Assembly: GCF_036711975.1 (NCBI RefSeq)
Contig: NC_091976.1
Location: forward strand, 22,196,001-22,260,000
Direction: 5' to 3'
Length of the DNA stretch: 64,000 nucleotides
Source of the DNA: Onthophagus taurus
Taxonomy: Eukaryota > Arthropoda > Insecta > Coleoptera > Scarabaeidae
The position numbers were made by a program, and so were the translations under genes. The notes under the pieces are model-generated. The model worked only from the letters and a program-made list of their open reading frames with translations. It was not told the DNA's origin and ran no database searches. Positions 49,401 to 61,671 of the stretch are shown piece by piece; within the stretch, counting starts at the first letter, position 1, and every line of letters begins with the position of its first letter.

Positions 49401-52191
49401 GATGATAGCTTAGTTCTGATCAACAGGGAAATTGACTGCTTTTTCTCAGCTTGCAGAAAGGTTTAACCTGACGTTCAAATATACTCCGACTGCGTTAATA
49501 TAAATATAAATGGACAACTTCTCCCGGTGGTTTCTAAGGCTCGTAACCTTGAACTCCACCTTGAAACTGATTTAAGATTTCGCAAACATATTTCTTATAT
49601 TCTCCAAGCGGCTTATGCTAAATTAAAGGCTTTTTACCTCTGTCGACACAAAAGCAACGTTATGCCAATCGCTGGTTTTATCTCAATTTAATTTTGCCGA
49701 TATGGTGTATGGGCCTTGTTTGTTGAAGGTGGATCAGCTTCGTGTTCAGCGACTACAAAATGCTTGCCTGCGATTCATTTTTGGTATTAGGAAGTATAAT
49801 CATATATCACACAAATTGGCCACATTGGGGTGGTTGAACATGGATGTAGGCAGCTTCACTGTGCCGTTTTTTATCATAGAGTTTTAACCTCAAAAACACC
49901 TGAGTATTTGTTGGACAGAGTATGCTATCGAACTGATGTACATCATCTGAACTTAAGATTTAAAGGTCTTCTTACCCCTCCGGCGCATAAAACGGAAATT
50001 TTCAAGAGTTGTTTCAGTTATCAGAAGCGTGTACAATGGTATCCCTGACGATATCAAGTTGCTTCCGCTGTCCCGGTTTCGGAGGTCGATGTTCTTATCT
50101 CTACGCTCGCAACAGAACCAACAGTGATTTAAGTAATTCTCTCCAGCATGTTTCAATTCAGTTTTTATAAAAAAATAAAAAATTCATATTGTTCTATTGA
50201 ACTGTATTCTATATTTCTATATGATATTGGTCTTCGCGGGCGACATTGGATGCTTTCACTTGGGTCATGATGATGGAGTGTTCAGTTTTTATTTTTATTT
50301 TTTTAATTATTATGCAATAGAGTAGTTTTTTTGTTTTACCGCTTCCTTGCGTTGGCCTCTCATGTGGTATTATTGTTAATTAAAGTTTGAGCAGAACTTC
50401 GCCTTTTCACCTAGATGTTTTTAATTTCTCTAATGTTGGATTAATATTTTTTTATACATTACCGTTTCATTAATTCTTTATTTGGAAATGTAAATTTTTG
50501 GGTGAAATAAAGTCATTATTATTATTAAATCTAAAACTGCAAGGAAAGGGTAACCCAAACTACGCCTTGCTTGAAATAGTTTGTTTCAGAAAAAAATGAC
50601 TTCTTTTTGTTGAATCTGAAGCAATATCGCGATGAGACCAATGCAACTATTGACACGAATTACTACAGTATAGGTTTAAAAAACATGAAGGATGGATTTG
50701 CTGAGAGATTTGAGCAATTCAAAACAAACAAAAGCACTCTCGCGTTTATAGCAAATCCTCTCAACACAAATACAAATGAGATCAACATTGAGCCATTTGG
50801 AATTGATGCTGGTTCGCTTCAAATGCAATTGCTAGATTTGACCAAAGACTTGTGGAGTGGAAAGTTCACAGAACTCAAGAGCAAGTTGGAAGAGTTGGAA
50901 GTCACAAGTGGACCTCATATTCGGCCATTAAATAGTCTTCCAAAATGCTACAGTGGGGTGAAGAAGTTGGCATATGGAGTACTGACAATTTTCAGTTCGA
51001 CATATTCGAACAAGCAAGCGTTCTCTTGCATGAATATAATAAAAAGTAAAGTTAGAAGTCACTAACAAATCTAGAATCATGGTTGAAACCTTAAACAACA
51101 AATTTTAAGCAAGATTGATATATGTAACTATCTATATTTGTGTTTTCATATGAATAAATATTATTTCATATTTAAAGTAAAATGTAGTGGCTCTTTAAAA
51201 ACTGGGAAATGTGCTAGTGTTAGTTCTAGTTTTAGTTAGTAGACCTAAAACTAAATTCCCACATATCTGAATGAACTTATAGTACAAATGGGTTAAACTT
51301 ATCACCAATTTACCTATCAATTCATAACAATCACATTTTAATTTTAATTGTTATTAAATGAACACATTTTGATTAGTTATCATTCTTATCAATAATGAAA
51401 TTACACAATGTTATCTAATACTCATTTTATAATCAAGGAAAATTACCAACAACATTTGTTGCATTCTTTGTACTTACCTCTTCTGGTTTATCTGCAAAAA
51501 ATGACAACCCAGGTTTGGTAAATTCAAAAAGTTCTTTATCTAAAATTAAATGATCATCCAAATATGCTTTGTGGAATGTAAAAGCTAAAACGCGTGATCC
51601 CGTGCTTCCAGCGTCTATAACAACAGCATGAACTGGCTTGTGGTACCCCAAAGCTTTAGCCACTTTATCGATGGCTATGTGCTTTAAATGACTTGGAATG
51701 TAATCAATATACATAACTAAAAATAAAAGAAATTAACAACATAAGTATTAAAATTAAGATATCACAAATTTCTAATTAAACTTTACTTGTAAAAATTGTT
51801 AATATCATCGCACTGAGTATAAGGCAAAATAAAGACTTTTGTAATCCAGACGTTTCGGGTTTTTTTGATTTTCTATGTCGTACTTGCTTCCCATTTTGTT
51901 CTTTTCCCTATAAAAGAAAAATAAAAATGTTTAATAAAACTTGAAGGAAAGTGAGGTTATGTTATAGGACAACTCATCAAAAAAACTCATTTCCAAGGTC
52001 TTTACTTACATATAAAAGCGGTTGCATGAGTATTTTTTAATGAATTAAAATGATATTTAACAAAGAAACTTAATTAATTACACACAAAAGAATATTTGTC
52101 GTTTTATCGAAAAAATAATAAACAAAAAGTCAAATAAAATCACGTAAAGATAACTCACCTCTTTCCTGCGCCTTAATCCCGAATTATTCAT
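46440..52191 (-). CDS. Ectonucleoside triphosphate diphosphohydrolase, ENTPD5/6 type
   Basis: Hydrolyses nucleoside di- and triphosphates, mostly in the ER/Golgi lumen or outside the cell; ENTPD5/6 clear UDP and GDP produced by glycosyltransferases. Exons on the minus strand 52191-52159, 51907-51787, 51716-51478, 47501-46569 and 46508-46440 join in frame to 464 residues. All five apyrase-conserved regions are visible: [49 protein letters not shown] and [14 protein letters not shown] single N-terminal membrane anchor ([15 protein letters not shown], about residues 37-55) follows a basic cytosolic start [11 protein letters not shown]; there is no second C-terminal helix, which separates it from ENTPD1/3/4. 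The 3976-bp intron between ACR1 and ACR2 exons contains a nested hAT/LINE relic. Shares a divergent upstream region with the SNX25-like gene. Confidence 0.94.
47552..51234 (+). mobile_element. hAT-family transposon relic in ENTPD intron, split by a LINE
   Basis: Plus-strand pieces of a ZBED/FAM200-like hAT transposase: [14 protein letters not shown] and [20 protein letters not shown] (47740-47900), [20 protein letters not shown] (about 48355-48420), [11 protein letters not shown] and [16 protein letters not shown] (48575-48700), then after the [24 protein letters not shown] through [19 protein letters not shown] and the C-terminal hATC dimerisation segment [13 protein letters not shown] (to 51063). 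Outer inverted repeats of 21 bp (47552-47572 and 51214-51234; core CTAGAACTAACACTAG) bound it; the left end continues CATTCGGGTTTAGCC as in the foldback repeats at 1115-1404. Zinc finger and part of the catalytic core are missing; several frameshifts. Confidence 0.8.
48701..50525 (+). mobile_element. CR1/Rex-like LINE inserted in the hAT relic
   Basis: Begins directly after hAT codons MKLNELN and ends in an (ATT)n tail at about 50514-50525, after which hAT sequence resumes. Plus-strand reverse transcriptase: [20 protein letters not shown] (48873-48930), [20 protein letters not shown] (about 49080-49140), [20 protein letters not shown] (about 49264-49323) and [16 protein letters not shown] (49342-49390), then a decayed thumb and C-terminus to about 50060. 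5'-truncated: endonuclease missing. LYADDTQ wording and a microsatellite 3' end fit CR1/Rex/Daphne-type clades. Confidence 0.8.
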
Positions 52192-52816
52192 ATTTTATTA
52201 AAAAGAATTTATTAACGAGAACTTTTTAAACGAACAAGAAATTCCACTTTGAATCCTCTGCAATTGATTCACACGAGTGTGACAAACAGCAATTATGAAA
52301 TTACTTTGCAATTTTTCTATTATCAACTTGTGATAACTCGAATTACAATTCACGAAACCTTTTTATCATTCCTCTGCTAGTATTTCCCAACAAAACCTTA
52401 ATATTTCAGACACTTTTTTCGTTATAGAAAGTTAGTTTTTTATAAAATGAATTTACAATTTTGCTTATCGTTTTATATTACACGCGAGGAAATAATTTAA
52501 AGAATTTAAAATAAATAAGGTCGTTTAAATCGTTAGAGAAATATCGTTTATATAAACGTTAGAAATTTTAACTGTCAGTTTGACAGTGATATGTGTCAAA
52601 AATTCTAACCTAATTTTTAAATTAAGCGCCACAAGTGTCAAAAAGAAAATGTTTGTTGTCAAACAACTCGTAGATCAAAATGTTTAAATTTACCATTTTA
52701 CAGCAAATAATAATAATTAATATTGGTAATTATTGTTATCGCATATTTTTATTTTACTTTGATAATTCTGAATGAGATTGAATTGATTTTTAGGTTAGGG
52801 ATTTAAAAGCCAAAGA
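52192..52816. promoter_or_regulatory. Divergent promoter region between ENTPD and SNX25-like genes
   Basis: Only 625 bp separate the two start codons, which point away from each other, so both promoters and 5' untranslated regions must be packed here unless further 5' exons exist. A TGACAG/CTGTCA-rich patch stands at about 52570-52640 (CTGTCAGTTTGACAG, GTGTCAAAAA, AGTGTCAAAAAG). A TTTTTAG just before 52793 could be an acceptor for a 5' untranslated exon of the SNX gene. No TATA box assigned. Confidence 0.45.
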
Positions 52817-55800
52817 ATGTATTTAAAGGCGTGTGCAAGCTCTTTATTTGTAGTTTATTTAGGAATGTTATTTTATAGTCCATTATGTCTTTCTTTTACA
52901 TGGTTCAATATGCTTTTATGTTGCATTGTTATTTTTGCTGTAATTGCATCCGTTTGGGCACACATCCTTTTATCGTCTCATCATAAAACTGGGGCTGGTT
53001 TAGAGTACATACAACAGGAATTTGAAGTGTTTAGAAACAAGCTATTGGTAAGTCTTAATGTGTTTTAGTTAAGTTTTTAAAAATAATTTTTTTAGATTAA
53101 TTATGATACCATAAAAGGCAACTCTCCTCAAACTCATCTTGCAGTGGTTTTTGGAAGAACCTTGGACAGTTTATTACAGCAATTATTGGATTATATGACC
53201 AGGGACTACATTTTTTATTATTATGATAAGTATTCTTATAAAGATTTTTGTATTCGTGACAATATAAAGTAAGTTTGTCTGGTGTTATTGTTCCAAAAAT
53301 GAAACATTGATATTTGGGCTTTTAGAGAAGACTTGTGGGGGGCAGTACAAGTTTTACATGATAGATTTTCTAGGATTGACCATGCTAAATTACTCGCCTG
53401 TGATTTAATTACAAAAATTACTAGTCATTTTGAAAAAATTAGGGAAGCTAAAAGTTTAGTGTATGTTACATCAATCTTTATTTTATAAAGCAATAAACAG
53501 ATGATGTTTTAGTATTGACAGTGATCATTATCCACTTTTTAAACTTTCCCCACATCTCTTATCAAGAGAAAGAGAACTGGGATATTTAAGACTGGTCAGT
53601 GAAGTTCTTATGATGTTTTTATTGCCAAGGGGTTATTTGTTATCTCCAGCTAAATATTTTTTGAGGGAAGTTATTGCATGCAAAGTTTTATATCCAATGA
53701 TTGATAATATAACAGATCCAGATTATTTTAATCAAAACGTAATAATTTACATAGAAGCACAAAAAGTAACAGCAGCTATGCATAGAAAAACCTTCGAATA
53801 TGCAAACAGTTTCGAGGATTTTTTAAAAATGATACAAAAATCAGACGATATTGAATTATTAAAACGTTTCCGTTATGATATTGTTACAAAAATAATGCAA
53901 GCAACAACTTTACAAAACCTAAAACGTGCAAAAGGGGTTGACGCAGATATGGAAAAATCATCAAGCTCAACCGGAATAAACAAATCAGAAATAAACGCAG
54001 CCAAAAAATTAAAAAGATACATCAACCAATTAATGTTCGCTAAAAAGCAATGCGAGAAACGTTTGGCCCAATTAGGTTGGGATATTGGGTTCCAATATAT
54101 CGAAGATAAAGTGCTACCTTTATCTTCGATATTATCCAGCGTTATAGGAAGGCGATATTTAACTCATTTCCTTGAAAATGTTGCAAGCCAAGGATTAGTA
54201 GGTTATTACATTTCCGTTGAGGAGCTAAAAACAGCGCAACGAAAAAGTTGGCATCAAATCGGTGCCGAAATTTTTTACACCTTTATTCGACACCCAACGG
54301 CAGAAATAAAAGTTGAAAAAAATACCAAAAAACGAATGGAAGCCTTTTTATTAGGCGATAAAGGGCCTGAAGTTTTTTACGAAGTCCAACAACAAGTCGT
54401 GCAAATACTCGAAGAAAAATATTACCAACCATTTATTAACAGCGAATTTTATAAAAAAATGTTGAGCGAAATGGAACACGAAGTAACCGAAGTAGATAGG
54501 GCGAGTTTTAGCGAAGAAAAACCGGGTTCTGGTGACTCAATAACGAATCACGATAACACTTTGCACGTTGGTGATCATTCAAATTACGCTCGGAAAAAAT
54601 TGGATCAATTACAAGAAAAGTTAAACACAAAATCACAAGCTTTACAAGCATTAAAAACATCGCTTAAACCCGAATCTAGGGTTTTAACCATTTTAGATAA
54701 GGAAGTCCAATGGTTACAAGGTGAAAAACGACAATTGGAAGCTCATTTGGCTCGAACGGAAATTTGGGGGGAAAATTTAGGAAAATGGAGAGCAGTCGTT
54801 CAAAACGCCGAAATTCTCCCGGAAAAAGAATCATTACTTTTCGTGATCGTCGTTGATATGATTGAACAAGGAACGAATGAAGATGAAGAAGAAATTAGTT
54901 CTGGTTGGGTTGTGTCGAGAACGTTGACGCAATTTCAAGAGTTACACAAAAAATTGCGACCTTTGTGTTCAAATTTAAAAAATTTAGAGTTACCTTCGCA
55001 AAGCTTTAAATTTTTATTTGGTAAGAGTGATAAAAATAGTTTGGATAAAGCTAAAGGACAAATTCAAAAATATTTACAAGTAAGGAATTATTTTTAAAAG
55101 TTTTTTTTGTAAAATAAAACCTTTAGAAGAACATTATTTTATTTTAGAACAGATTTTTCATTGATTTTTTTTTAATATTAATCATATTTAGTGTCTGAAA
55201 TGACTTGTTCATGGTCTATAAGGTGAGGAGGAATTTGAATCAGACTCACAAACAAAGTTCTCAGTAGTTTTATGTCTGTAAGGATCTTGTTTTATTATAA
55301 ACTAAATGAAAATTTTCATCTTAACGGAAATTCTGACATAATAATAGTATTAATTCCAATCTTTGTTACAGTTGTCTCTTCAAGTTCCAACCACACTTGA
55401 AGTAATGTGGTAACCTTTAAGGTCTAAACGATGTTTTTACCTAAATTTTTATTTAAATATCAAAATTTCTATCGTATTTCACACAATGGAATTTTACATG
55501 ATCTTTAAAAAATGATTTTACTGAGGAGGAATGAGACATAATCAGTTCAGATTGTGCAAGTTCCATCAAGATCTAATCGTTTCTTTCCACACTTTTACTA
55601 GGCTTTCGATTTATTTCCTGTTTTTCATATAACACTTGTTCCTCTCATACCTATATTTGCCCATTATCATTCAGTTCCTTACTTTTCGTCAATTATCTTG
55701 TGGGGATTTATTCTTTGAACTTATAAAGCATATTTCATTTCCCATTTTCATTTCTTCATCCCCCTTGTTCCTTACTTTTTTTTAAGTAATTTTATTGCCA

Positions 55801-58800
55801 GACGATTTAGACGAGTTTCACCAGACAACACAGGCATAGGTGATGAGTGGTCGAATGAGGGTTTTATAAATTAAGATAGTGTTTTCGCATTTAAGCCTTG
55901 TTCTTCTGTTTATCAAAGGATACAGTTGTTTCAACTTTCCGTAACCTTGATTAATATATGGTACTTCTAAGTTAATCTTGTGTCAAGGAATAAGCCAAGT
56001 TATTTGACAGGTTCGTCCAAGTCGTTCCATCTAATAGTTTCTCCGTTAATTGTTAATTCCGATGGGCTTTTAATTCGTTGGTGTTCAGTCGCATCCTCGA
56101 GATCAGAGCTTTGCGCTATTAAGGCTGTATCGTCCGCATATGCTAGCATGTAAATGTTGAACAGGTTGGGTGAAAGGGCGCTGCCTTAAGGTACACCAGC
56201 GAATATTTTTCGGATAAGGATTCATGAATTTTAACAAAGCAGGATCGGTTTTTAAGAAAGGATATTAGTATTTGTTTGATATTGGTGTCAAGATCCAGGT
56301 GTAATATTTTATAAATTAATCCGAGAATTGAGAATTGCTGCATTTCAAATCGGTTTTCAATTATGTTCGATAATCGTTGTAATTGATGACCAAAATTGGA
56401 AGTGTGGAATCACATTCATTTCGTTTAATACTTCAGTTAGGCTGTAATTAATTACTTTTTCTAAGATTTTGGATAATGTAGATAATAGGCTAATCGGTCG
56501 GTAGCTGGTAGCTGTTGCTCTTGAACTTCGCTAGTTTTGGAAACATAAGTACATGTTCGTGTTTCCAGCAGCTTGGAAAATAACCTTGTTCCAGACAGGC
56601 ACTGAATAATCTCTTCAAAAACTGCACTCCTTTTTAAAGTTGATATTTCATTAGATTTTCTCGTGATTCTTGTTGTTGCTTTCCATATTTCGTGACTATT
56701 GGGTTCTATGTTTTTTAAATATTCCTTTCTTATTTGTGGTGTAGACTTGGTTGCAGGGTTTCTCGTCATTTGCCACTGACGTTGTAGGCTATTTTTCTGA
56801 TTTATAACAAATTGGACTTAAGATGGTGGGAGATAATTATCAAACTGCGGTTTACATTTAGGAAATTATGATTGTTTTATATAAATATTGATGGTTTCTG
56901 TGAGAAGTTGTAGACTTTGATCAATTGATTTTTGGGTGTAGTCGCTATTATTGAAATTATTCTCAAATTCATCTTTAGTCAACAGCCAGTTAGTTACTAG
57001 TTAGTTGTTATTTTTGGTTGGATACGATGAGGTTTTGAATCATAAAATCACAGGAAGGTGATCAGAATCCAAACAAAACCACTTGTTGATTTATTAATTT
57101 ATTGAAATTTTTGGTCAATGCGATGTCTAGAATGTCGCGTTCGCAATGCAGTTATATATAGAGGATAAATTTAGTAGTAACTACTATACATTGCGCAACG
57201 GACTAAAGGATCTACTAAATTCTTGTGTAGTAATATCCGAAATCAAAAAAGTTAAGGAAAACGATTTTCCTGTCCTGACGTTATCGACTGGACTTCTTCG
57301 TCTGGATAAATTCTCCTCAATATCTTTTAGTATAAAACAGTCTTGTTTTAGTTTTTCCGGGGTACTGTAGTATCGCCTATGGAAATGCAAAATAATTTCT
57401 TTACTGACTGTTGAGTATCTGAAGGACTTTGTATTATGCCCACATGTACACATGCCCACATTAGTTTATCACGGTTTCTTTTCCACGATGCTGATCGTAT
57501 GTGTACGTGTTTTATCAGTTTCTTCTTCAATGTTAATTTCCATATTACACAATGTAATAACCACATTGAACAAAAATTCTGCGTTTCTATAAGATACTTA
57601 AGGAGGTACCATCAACCAACGCTGCCGAACATATGATCATAAATGTTGTAACTCATGCGCAGTGGATTTGGCCGCTTTTGATGCACAAACAGCAGTAGAT
57701 TTGGCCCATTTTGCAACTCAGATCAAAATTTAGGCAAAAATTTAGGGATATGGTCTGTTTTGACACAAATGAGAGAGGGAAAACATGCAGAGAGCCATCT
57801 AGAATTGCAAAATAAAATAAAACCGAAAATGACTAATTGTGGATTTAGCTCTACATCTCCAAGCTGTGTTCTTACTGTTTATGTCACCCAACATCAGAAT
57901 TTGGCGGTTAATTTGATGTCCTCCTCAATGAAGGGTTTGTTGAATTGCTTGTAAGCACTAAAGATCTTAAGGGTAAAGTTATCAGTTAGTGTAATTTTTA
58001 TACCGATAATTTCAATATTACTGCAGTTAAGTAAAGGGAGTTTTTGATTCGTGAACTTTTTCTTAATTAATATAGCCACCCTTCCGGAAGCTATGCGATT
58101 ATTTCTGTCCTTACGATAGATTTTGTAACCAGGAATTGTAAAATTTCTCTGATTTGGAGCTAAGTGTGATTCAGTGATACATGCAACGTCAATGTTTTTC
58201 TCTGTAAAAAAGTTATTAGTCTATTGCTTTCGTTTTTAATTCCGTTAATGTTTAAGTTGAGTATTTGGAGATCGTGCAGAATTATATTTGCGTTATAAAT
58301 CATTTTTCTGGAGATTATTGGAGAGGTTTGTTATGATGAATGTTTTTATTTGGTGCAGAAGTGGTTGTAAGTATGAAAGTATGGCGGATATTATAGTATT
58401 CTCGATGGGATCAGTTGAGGAAGTTGTAGGTTGATTTAAATTTTGTGGTGGATTTGTATTTTTAATTTCATTTGCGTAGGTTTTATTGCGATTATTAGAA
58501 AGCTCTTACTAAAATATTTCTCCAAGACTTCATTTTCTACGTGCTCTCACTACACATTAGAACTTATTTACCGTCAGTGGAGAAAATTGCTTGCTCTTTT
58601 ACCATTTTCACTTGCCATTGACTCCATATATACCATTCAATCTCCTTTATCATCAACAGCCAGCACAATATATTCTTAAGATTTGTGCAAGTATCAACAT
58701 AGTCTACAATGATAAAATTCATTTCTAATCAAATCTCCACGGAAAATGTACGGAGTTCTCTCAATCCAAAATACCTCTATAATTAAAGCTGATTATTATT

Positions 58801-59830
58801 AAAACCCCATAACTTCTTAAATCCTCAAAATTTCTCGAAAAAAGATTACTGATTTTTTAGAAATTTGAAAATTTTCACAATTAAATTCACGATTCAAATT
58901 GGAGATTTCTAAAGGTTTTATTTTATTAAATACACTATATTTTTGTTAATAAATATTCTTTGTAGTTCATTCTTGAAGATGATCGTTTAAATCAAAGTGA
59001 AGCAATTTATTCATTTTTAAGTCCAAGCTCTGAGCATTTAAAACACACGACCCCTTCACCAAAAAAATCGAAATTTTCATTTTCAACGTTATTTAAAAGG
59101 TAAACAAACCCAATTTTTAATTAAACAAAATAGTAATTTATTTTTGAAATATAGTAACAACGAGCAAAATTCTCGAGATACACCATTTACACTTCGAGAG
59201 AATGAAGAGGATGATTTATCTCAATGTTTAGAGGGGTCAAGTATTGATACGGTTGATTCTCGTTTAAATGGAGGTGCAAAAATAATTGATGATGGAAAAG
59301 ATTCGATAGCAGAACCTCTTTATTCGTTATTAACTGAAATTTTTGATATGCGGGGTTTGTTCAAATATTTAAGAAAAACGTTGATTGCTTTTGTGCAAAT
59401 AACTTATGGTAGAACAATTAATAAGCAAATTTATGAGACGATTTCTTGGTGTTTTTCCGAACAAATGATGCATTATTATATAACGTTGGTTACAAAATCT
59501 TGGTGGCCAGCGGGAGTTTTAGCGGAGCAAAAGCCATCGAGATCGGAAGAGACGAAAAAGCAGACAGCTAAAGAAGCACGGGAACAGTTTATTTTAAATG
59601 TACCTGAAGTTTTAGTCACTTTAGTAGGAGCCAGCGCGGCTAAAAATGGTGCCAGGAAGATATTTGATACTTTACAAAATAAAGCAATGAACAAACAACT
59701 TTTTTATGTTAGTATTATTATTTTATTAAAAGAAATCAATTTTAACTTACCACGATTTTATCATTTTTAGGATTTATTTGAAACAACTCTTTTGGAGGCA
59801 TTTCCAGAGCTTCAATCACACTTTACATAA
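52817..59830 (+). CDS. SNX25: Sorting nexin 25-type protein (PXA-RGS-PX-nexin C; Drosophila snazarus class)
   Basis: SNX25 proteins are ER-anchored tethers that bind phosphoinositides through PX and act at ER-plasma membrane or lipid-droplet contacts and in receptor traffic. Exons 52817-53047, 53096-53268, 53326-53460, 53513-55079, 58966-59099, 59155-59707 and 59771-59830 keep frame and give 950 residues. Order seen: N-terminal membrane hairpin (about 1-55), PXA domain (about 85-265), RGS-like domain (about 382-497; VLPLSSILSSVIGRRYLTHF), coiled coil (about 538-607, KKLDQLQEKLNTKSQALQAL), PX domain (about 620-740, split by intron 4; basic patch reads SRTLTQFQELHKKL), and nexin C (about 800-945, LRKTLIAFVQITYGRTIN..). 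The NKQLFY end of exon 6 uses GTTAGT as donor. Intron 4 is 3.9 kb and contains an antisense LINE. AATAAA at 60220. Confidence 0.94.
55080..55800. other. SNX25 intron 4, left part
   Basis: AT-rich intronic sequence with no recognised feature. Confidence 0.4.
55800..58330 (-). mobile_element. Jockey-like LINE relic, antisense in SNX25 intron 4
   Basis: Minus strand from high to low coordinates: endonuclease N-terminus with NLNINGIKNES (about 58270-58240), TESHLAPNQRNFTIPG and SGRVAILIKKKF (about 58180-58060); later endonuclease end RDILDIALTKN and SDHLPVIL near 57140-57040; then linker, and a reverse transcriptase with LAYADDTALIAQSSDLED near 56150-56095. The stretch 57150-57880 between the two endonuclease parts does not read as endonuclease and may be another insertion. 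About ten or more interruptions; inactive. Confidence 0.7.
58330..58965. other. SNX25 intron 4, right part
   Basis: Intronic sequence up to the exon 5 acceptor (TTCTTTGTAG, ending 58965). The frame 58443-58679 has no family signature. Confidence 0.4.
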
Positions 59831-60474
59831 CACTCCACAACGTTACATTAACAAAGTTATTTTTCTACAAGTGACTAACACAAAATTTCTATATTAAACA
59901 AAGAAAATCTTTATCTTCCTTAGTATTTAAAACTTAGAAAAGAAAAAGTTATTCGTGTCAGTATTATCTACTTATTCCACAGAATAATTACGTACAAAAC
60001 ATACAAAAATTGTAATCTACATAGTTAAAATGTTTCGTTACACAAATAGAGTAGCTTGAGTATGGCTTTTACTAGATATTAATAGTATTCTAGCTTTTTT
60101 CTTTGTGATAAGCCTAATTATATTGATAAGATTTTAGAAATGGTATTATTTTGGCTACTTAGAATAGAGCTGTGTAAATTGTTTTTTTTATTTATTGTGT
60201 ATGTACATAATCAGTGTTTAATAAAACATATCGATAATGTTTTATTTTTAATTTCTTAATTAGATCTTGTAAAAGATGAAATCAACAAAGTGATTTTATT
60301 TGACTGAGATAAAATTTTTAAATAAAACTACATAATGTAAAATAAATAAAATTAAATTTATTTAATATAACATCTTTTAGTTATATATTTATAATAAAAA
60401 ACTTAAACAAATTGTTTTAAAACTAAATCAAACAATAACGCAACATAAACATATGTATTTTTAATAAACCTAAA
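59831..60474. other. Convergent 3' regions of SNX25-like and ZAD genes
   Basis: The two genes end tail-to-tail with 644 bp between stop codons. Plus-strand AATAAA at 60220-60225 and minus-strand AATAAA at 60357-60362 are plausible polyadenylation signals. With cleavage about 20 bases past each, transcripts would end at about 60245 (+) and 60335 (-), so the 3' ends come close without necessarily overlapping. Confidence 0.5.
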
Positions 60475-61671
60475 TTAATGCATTTTTAAATGTCTATTCA
60501 AATGAGTTTTGGATGTAAACCGTTTTTCACACAGATGACAACCATAGGGTTTCTCTCCTGTGTGAATTCTTGTATGAATTTTGAGTTGTCCAAGTTGACT
60601 AAAACCTTTATTACATATTTTACAATCATATGGCTTTTCATTAGTGTGAACGCGTTCGTGCATTTTGAGTAACAACTTGGAAACAAAGCTTTTTGAACAA
60701 TGTTCACAATTAAAAGGTTTTTCCCCTTTATGTATGCGTTCGTGGATTTGTAAATAAGACAAAGAATGTAATGCTTTTCCACAAAACTTGCATACATATC
60801 TTGTTGTTTCATCGTGTGATTTCAAATGACTTTTAAATGTAAATCCACATCTGTATACTTTAGGGCATAGAGTGCATTTATAAACAACGCCTAAATGTGC
60901 CGAATTTTTATGATTATTTAAAGCACCTATTGTTAAATATCTTTTATCACAATCATCACATTTAAAGGGATGATACGTTTTATGATGAAGCTGGGTCATA
61001 TGTTGCTTTAGACTTTTTAATGAAAAAAATATAGAATTACAATCAGTACAAGGAATAGTTTTTTGTTCAATGTTTTGATTATTGTTAGATAAAGGGTCTG
61101 TTATTGTTACATTGTTGGCAGTGGAATTTGATTTGTTTGATTCCGATGGATCTATTTTTTCATTGCAACTTGTATCAACATTAACAAAATTAGGTATAGG
61201 ATTATTTGTGGCATCTTCATCATTGTTTATATGTTCTAATTTAATTGGAATGTGATTATCCATGTTTTGATCTTCATCCTGCTTCTCATCGTTTTCATAA
61301 GATAAATTTTGTTCTAAGGAATAATCATGGTGAATCAACACTTCTTGTTTAACATTACTTTGAGAATTCTCCAATTTCACAACATTGTCTTTAGAGTCAC
61401 TCTTGTTAAATTCATCGACCCACATTTGTAATTGTTTTTCTGCACTCACACAAGTTGTTCTAAATTCATATAAAAGGTCCAATTTGTTCATGCAATGATC
61501 ACATATGTTTTTTGGTAATTGATCTTCTTTTAAAACTGTAATCGACAAACATGCTGAGATTTTTTGATTTATTTCGCTTATATTATTATGTTCCTCAAAT
61601 ATCATTATATTAGCCTCATTTTTGACCAAACATAATCGACATAAATTCATAATTTCGTTAATACTACACAT
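60475..61671 (-). CDS. ZAD-C2H2 zinc-finger transcription factor
   Basis: Intronless 398-residue frame. An N-terminal ZAD domain is shown by the zinc-binding CxxC pairs CRLC (11-14) and CDHC (57-60), in the expected order with ISACLSITV between; ZAD mediates dimerisation and is expanded in insects. A low-complexity acidic, Asn/Ser-rich linker (about 85-205) contains IKLEH and VKQE, possible sumoylation sites. Seven C2H2 fingers run from C208 to the last residue: CTDC, CDDC, CTLC, CKFC, CEHC, CKIC and CHLC, with TGEKPY/KGEKPF/TNEKPY linkers joining the last four, so these probably form the DNA-contacting block. The final finger ends at H398 directly before the stop. Such proteins act in the nucleus as sequence-specific or chromatin-architectural regulators; the target is unknown. 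Likely single-copy lineage member; orthology not assigned. Confidence 0.95.
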   Translation of the reverse strand: MCSINEIMNLCRLCLVKNEANIMIFEEHNNISEINQKISACLSITVLKEDQLPKNICDHCMNKLDLLYEFRTTCVSAEKQLQMWVDEFNKSDSKDNVVKLENSQSNVKQEVLIHHDYSLEQNLSYENDEKQDEDQNMDNHIPIKLEHINNDEDATNNPIPNFVNVDTSCNEKIDPSESNKSNSTANNVTITDPLSNNNQNIEQKTIPCTDCNSIFFSLKSLKQHMTQLHHKTYHPFKCDDCDKRYLTIGALNNHKNSAHLGVVYKCTLCPKVYRCGFTFKSHLKSHDETTRYVCKFCGKALHSLSYLQIHERIHKGEKPFNCEHCSKSFVSKLLLKMHERVHTNEKPYDCKICNKGFSQLGQLKIHTRIHTGEKPYGCHLCEKRFTSKTHLNRHLKMH

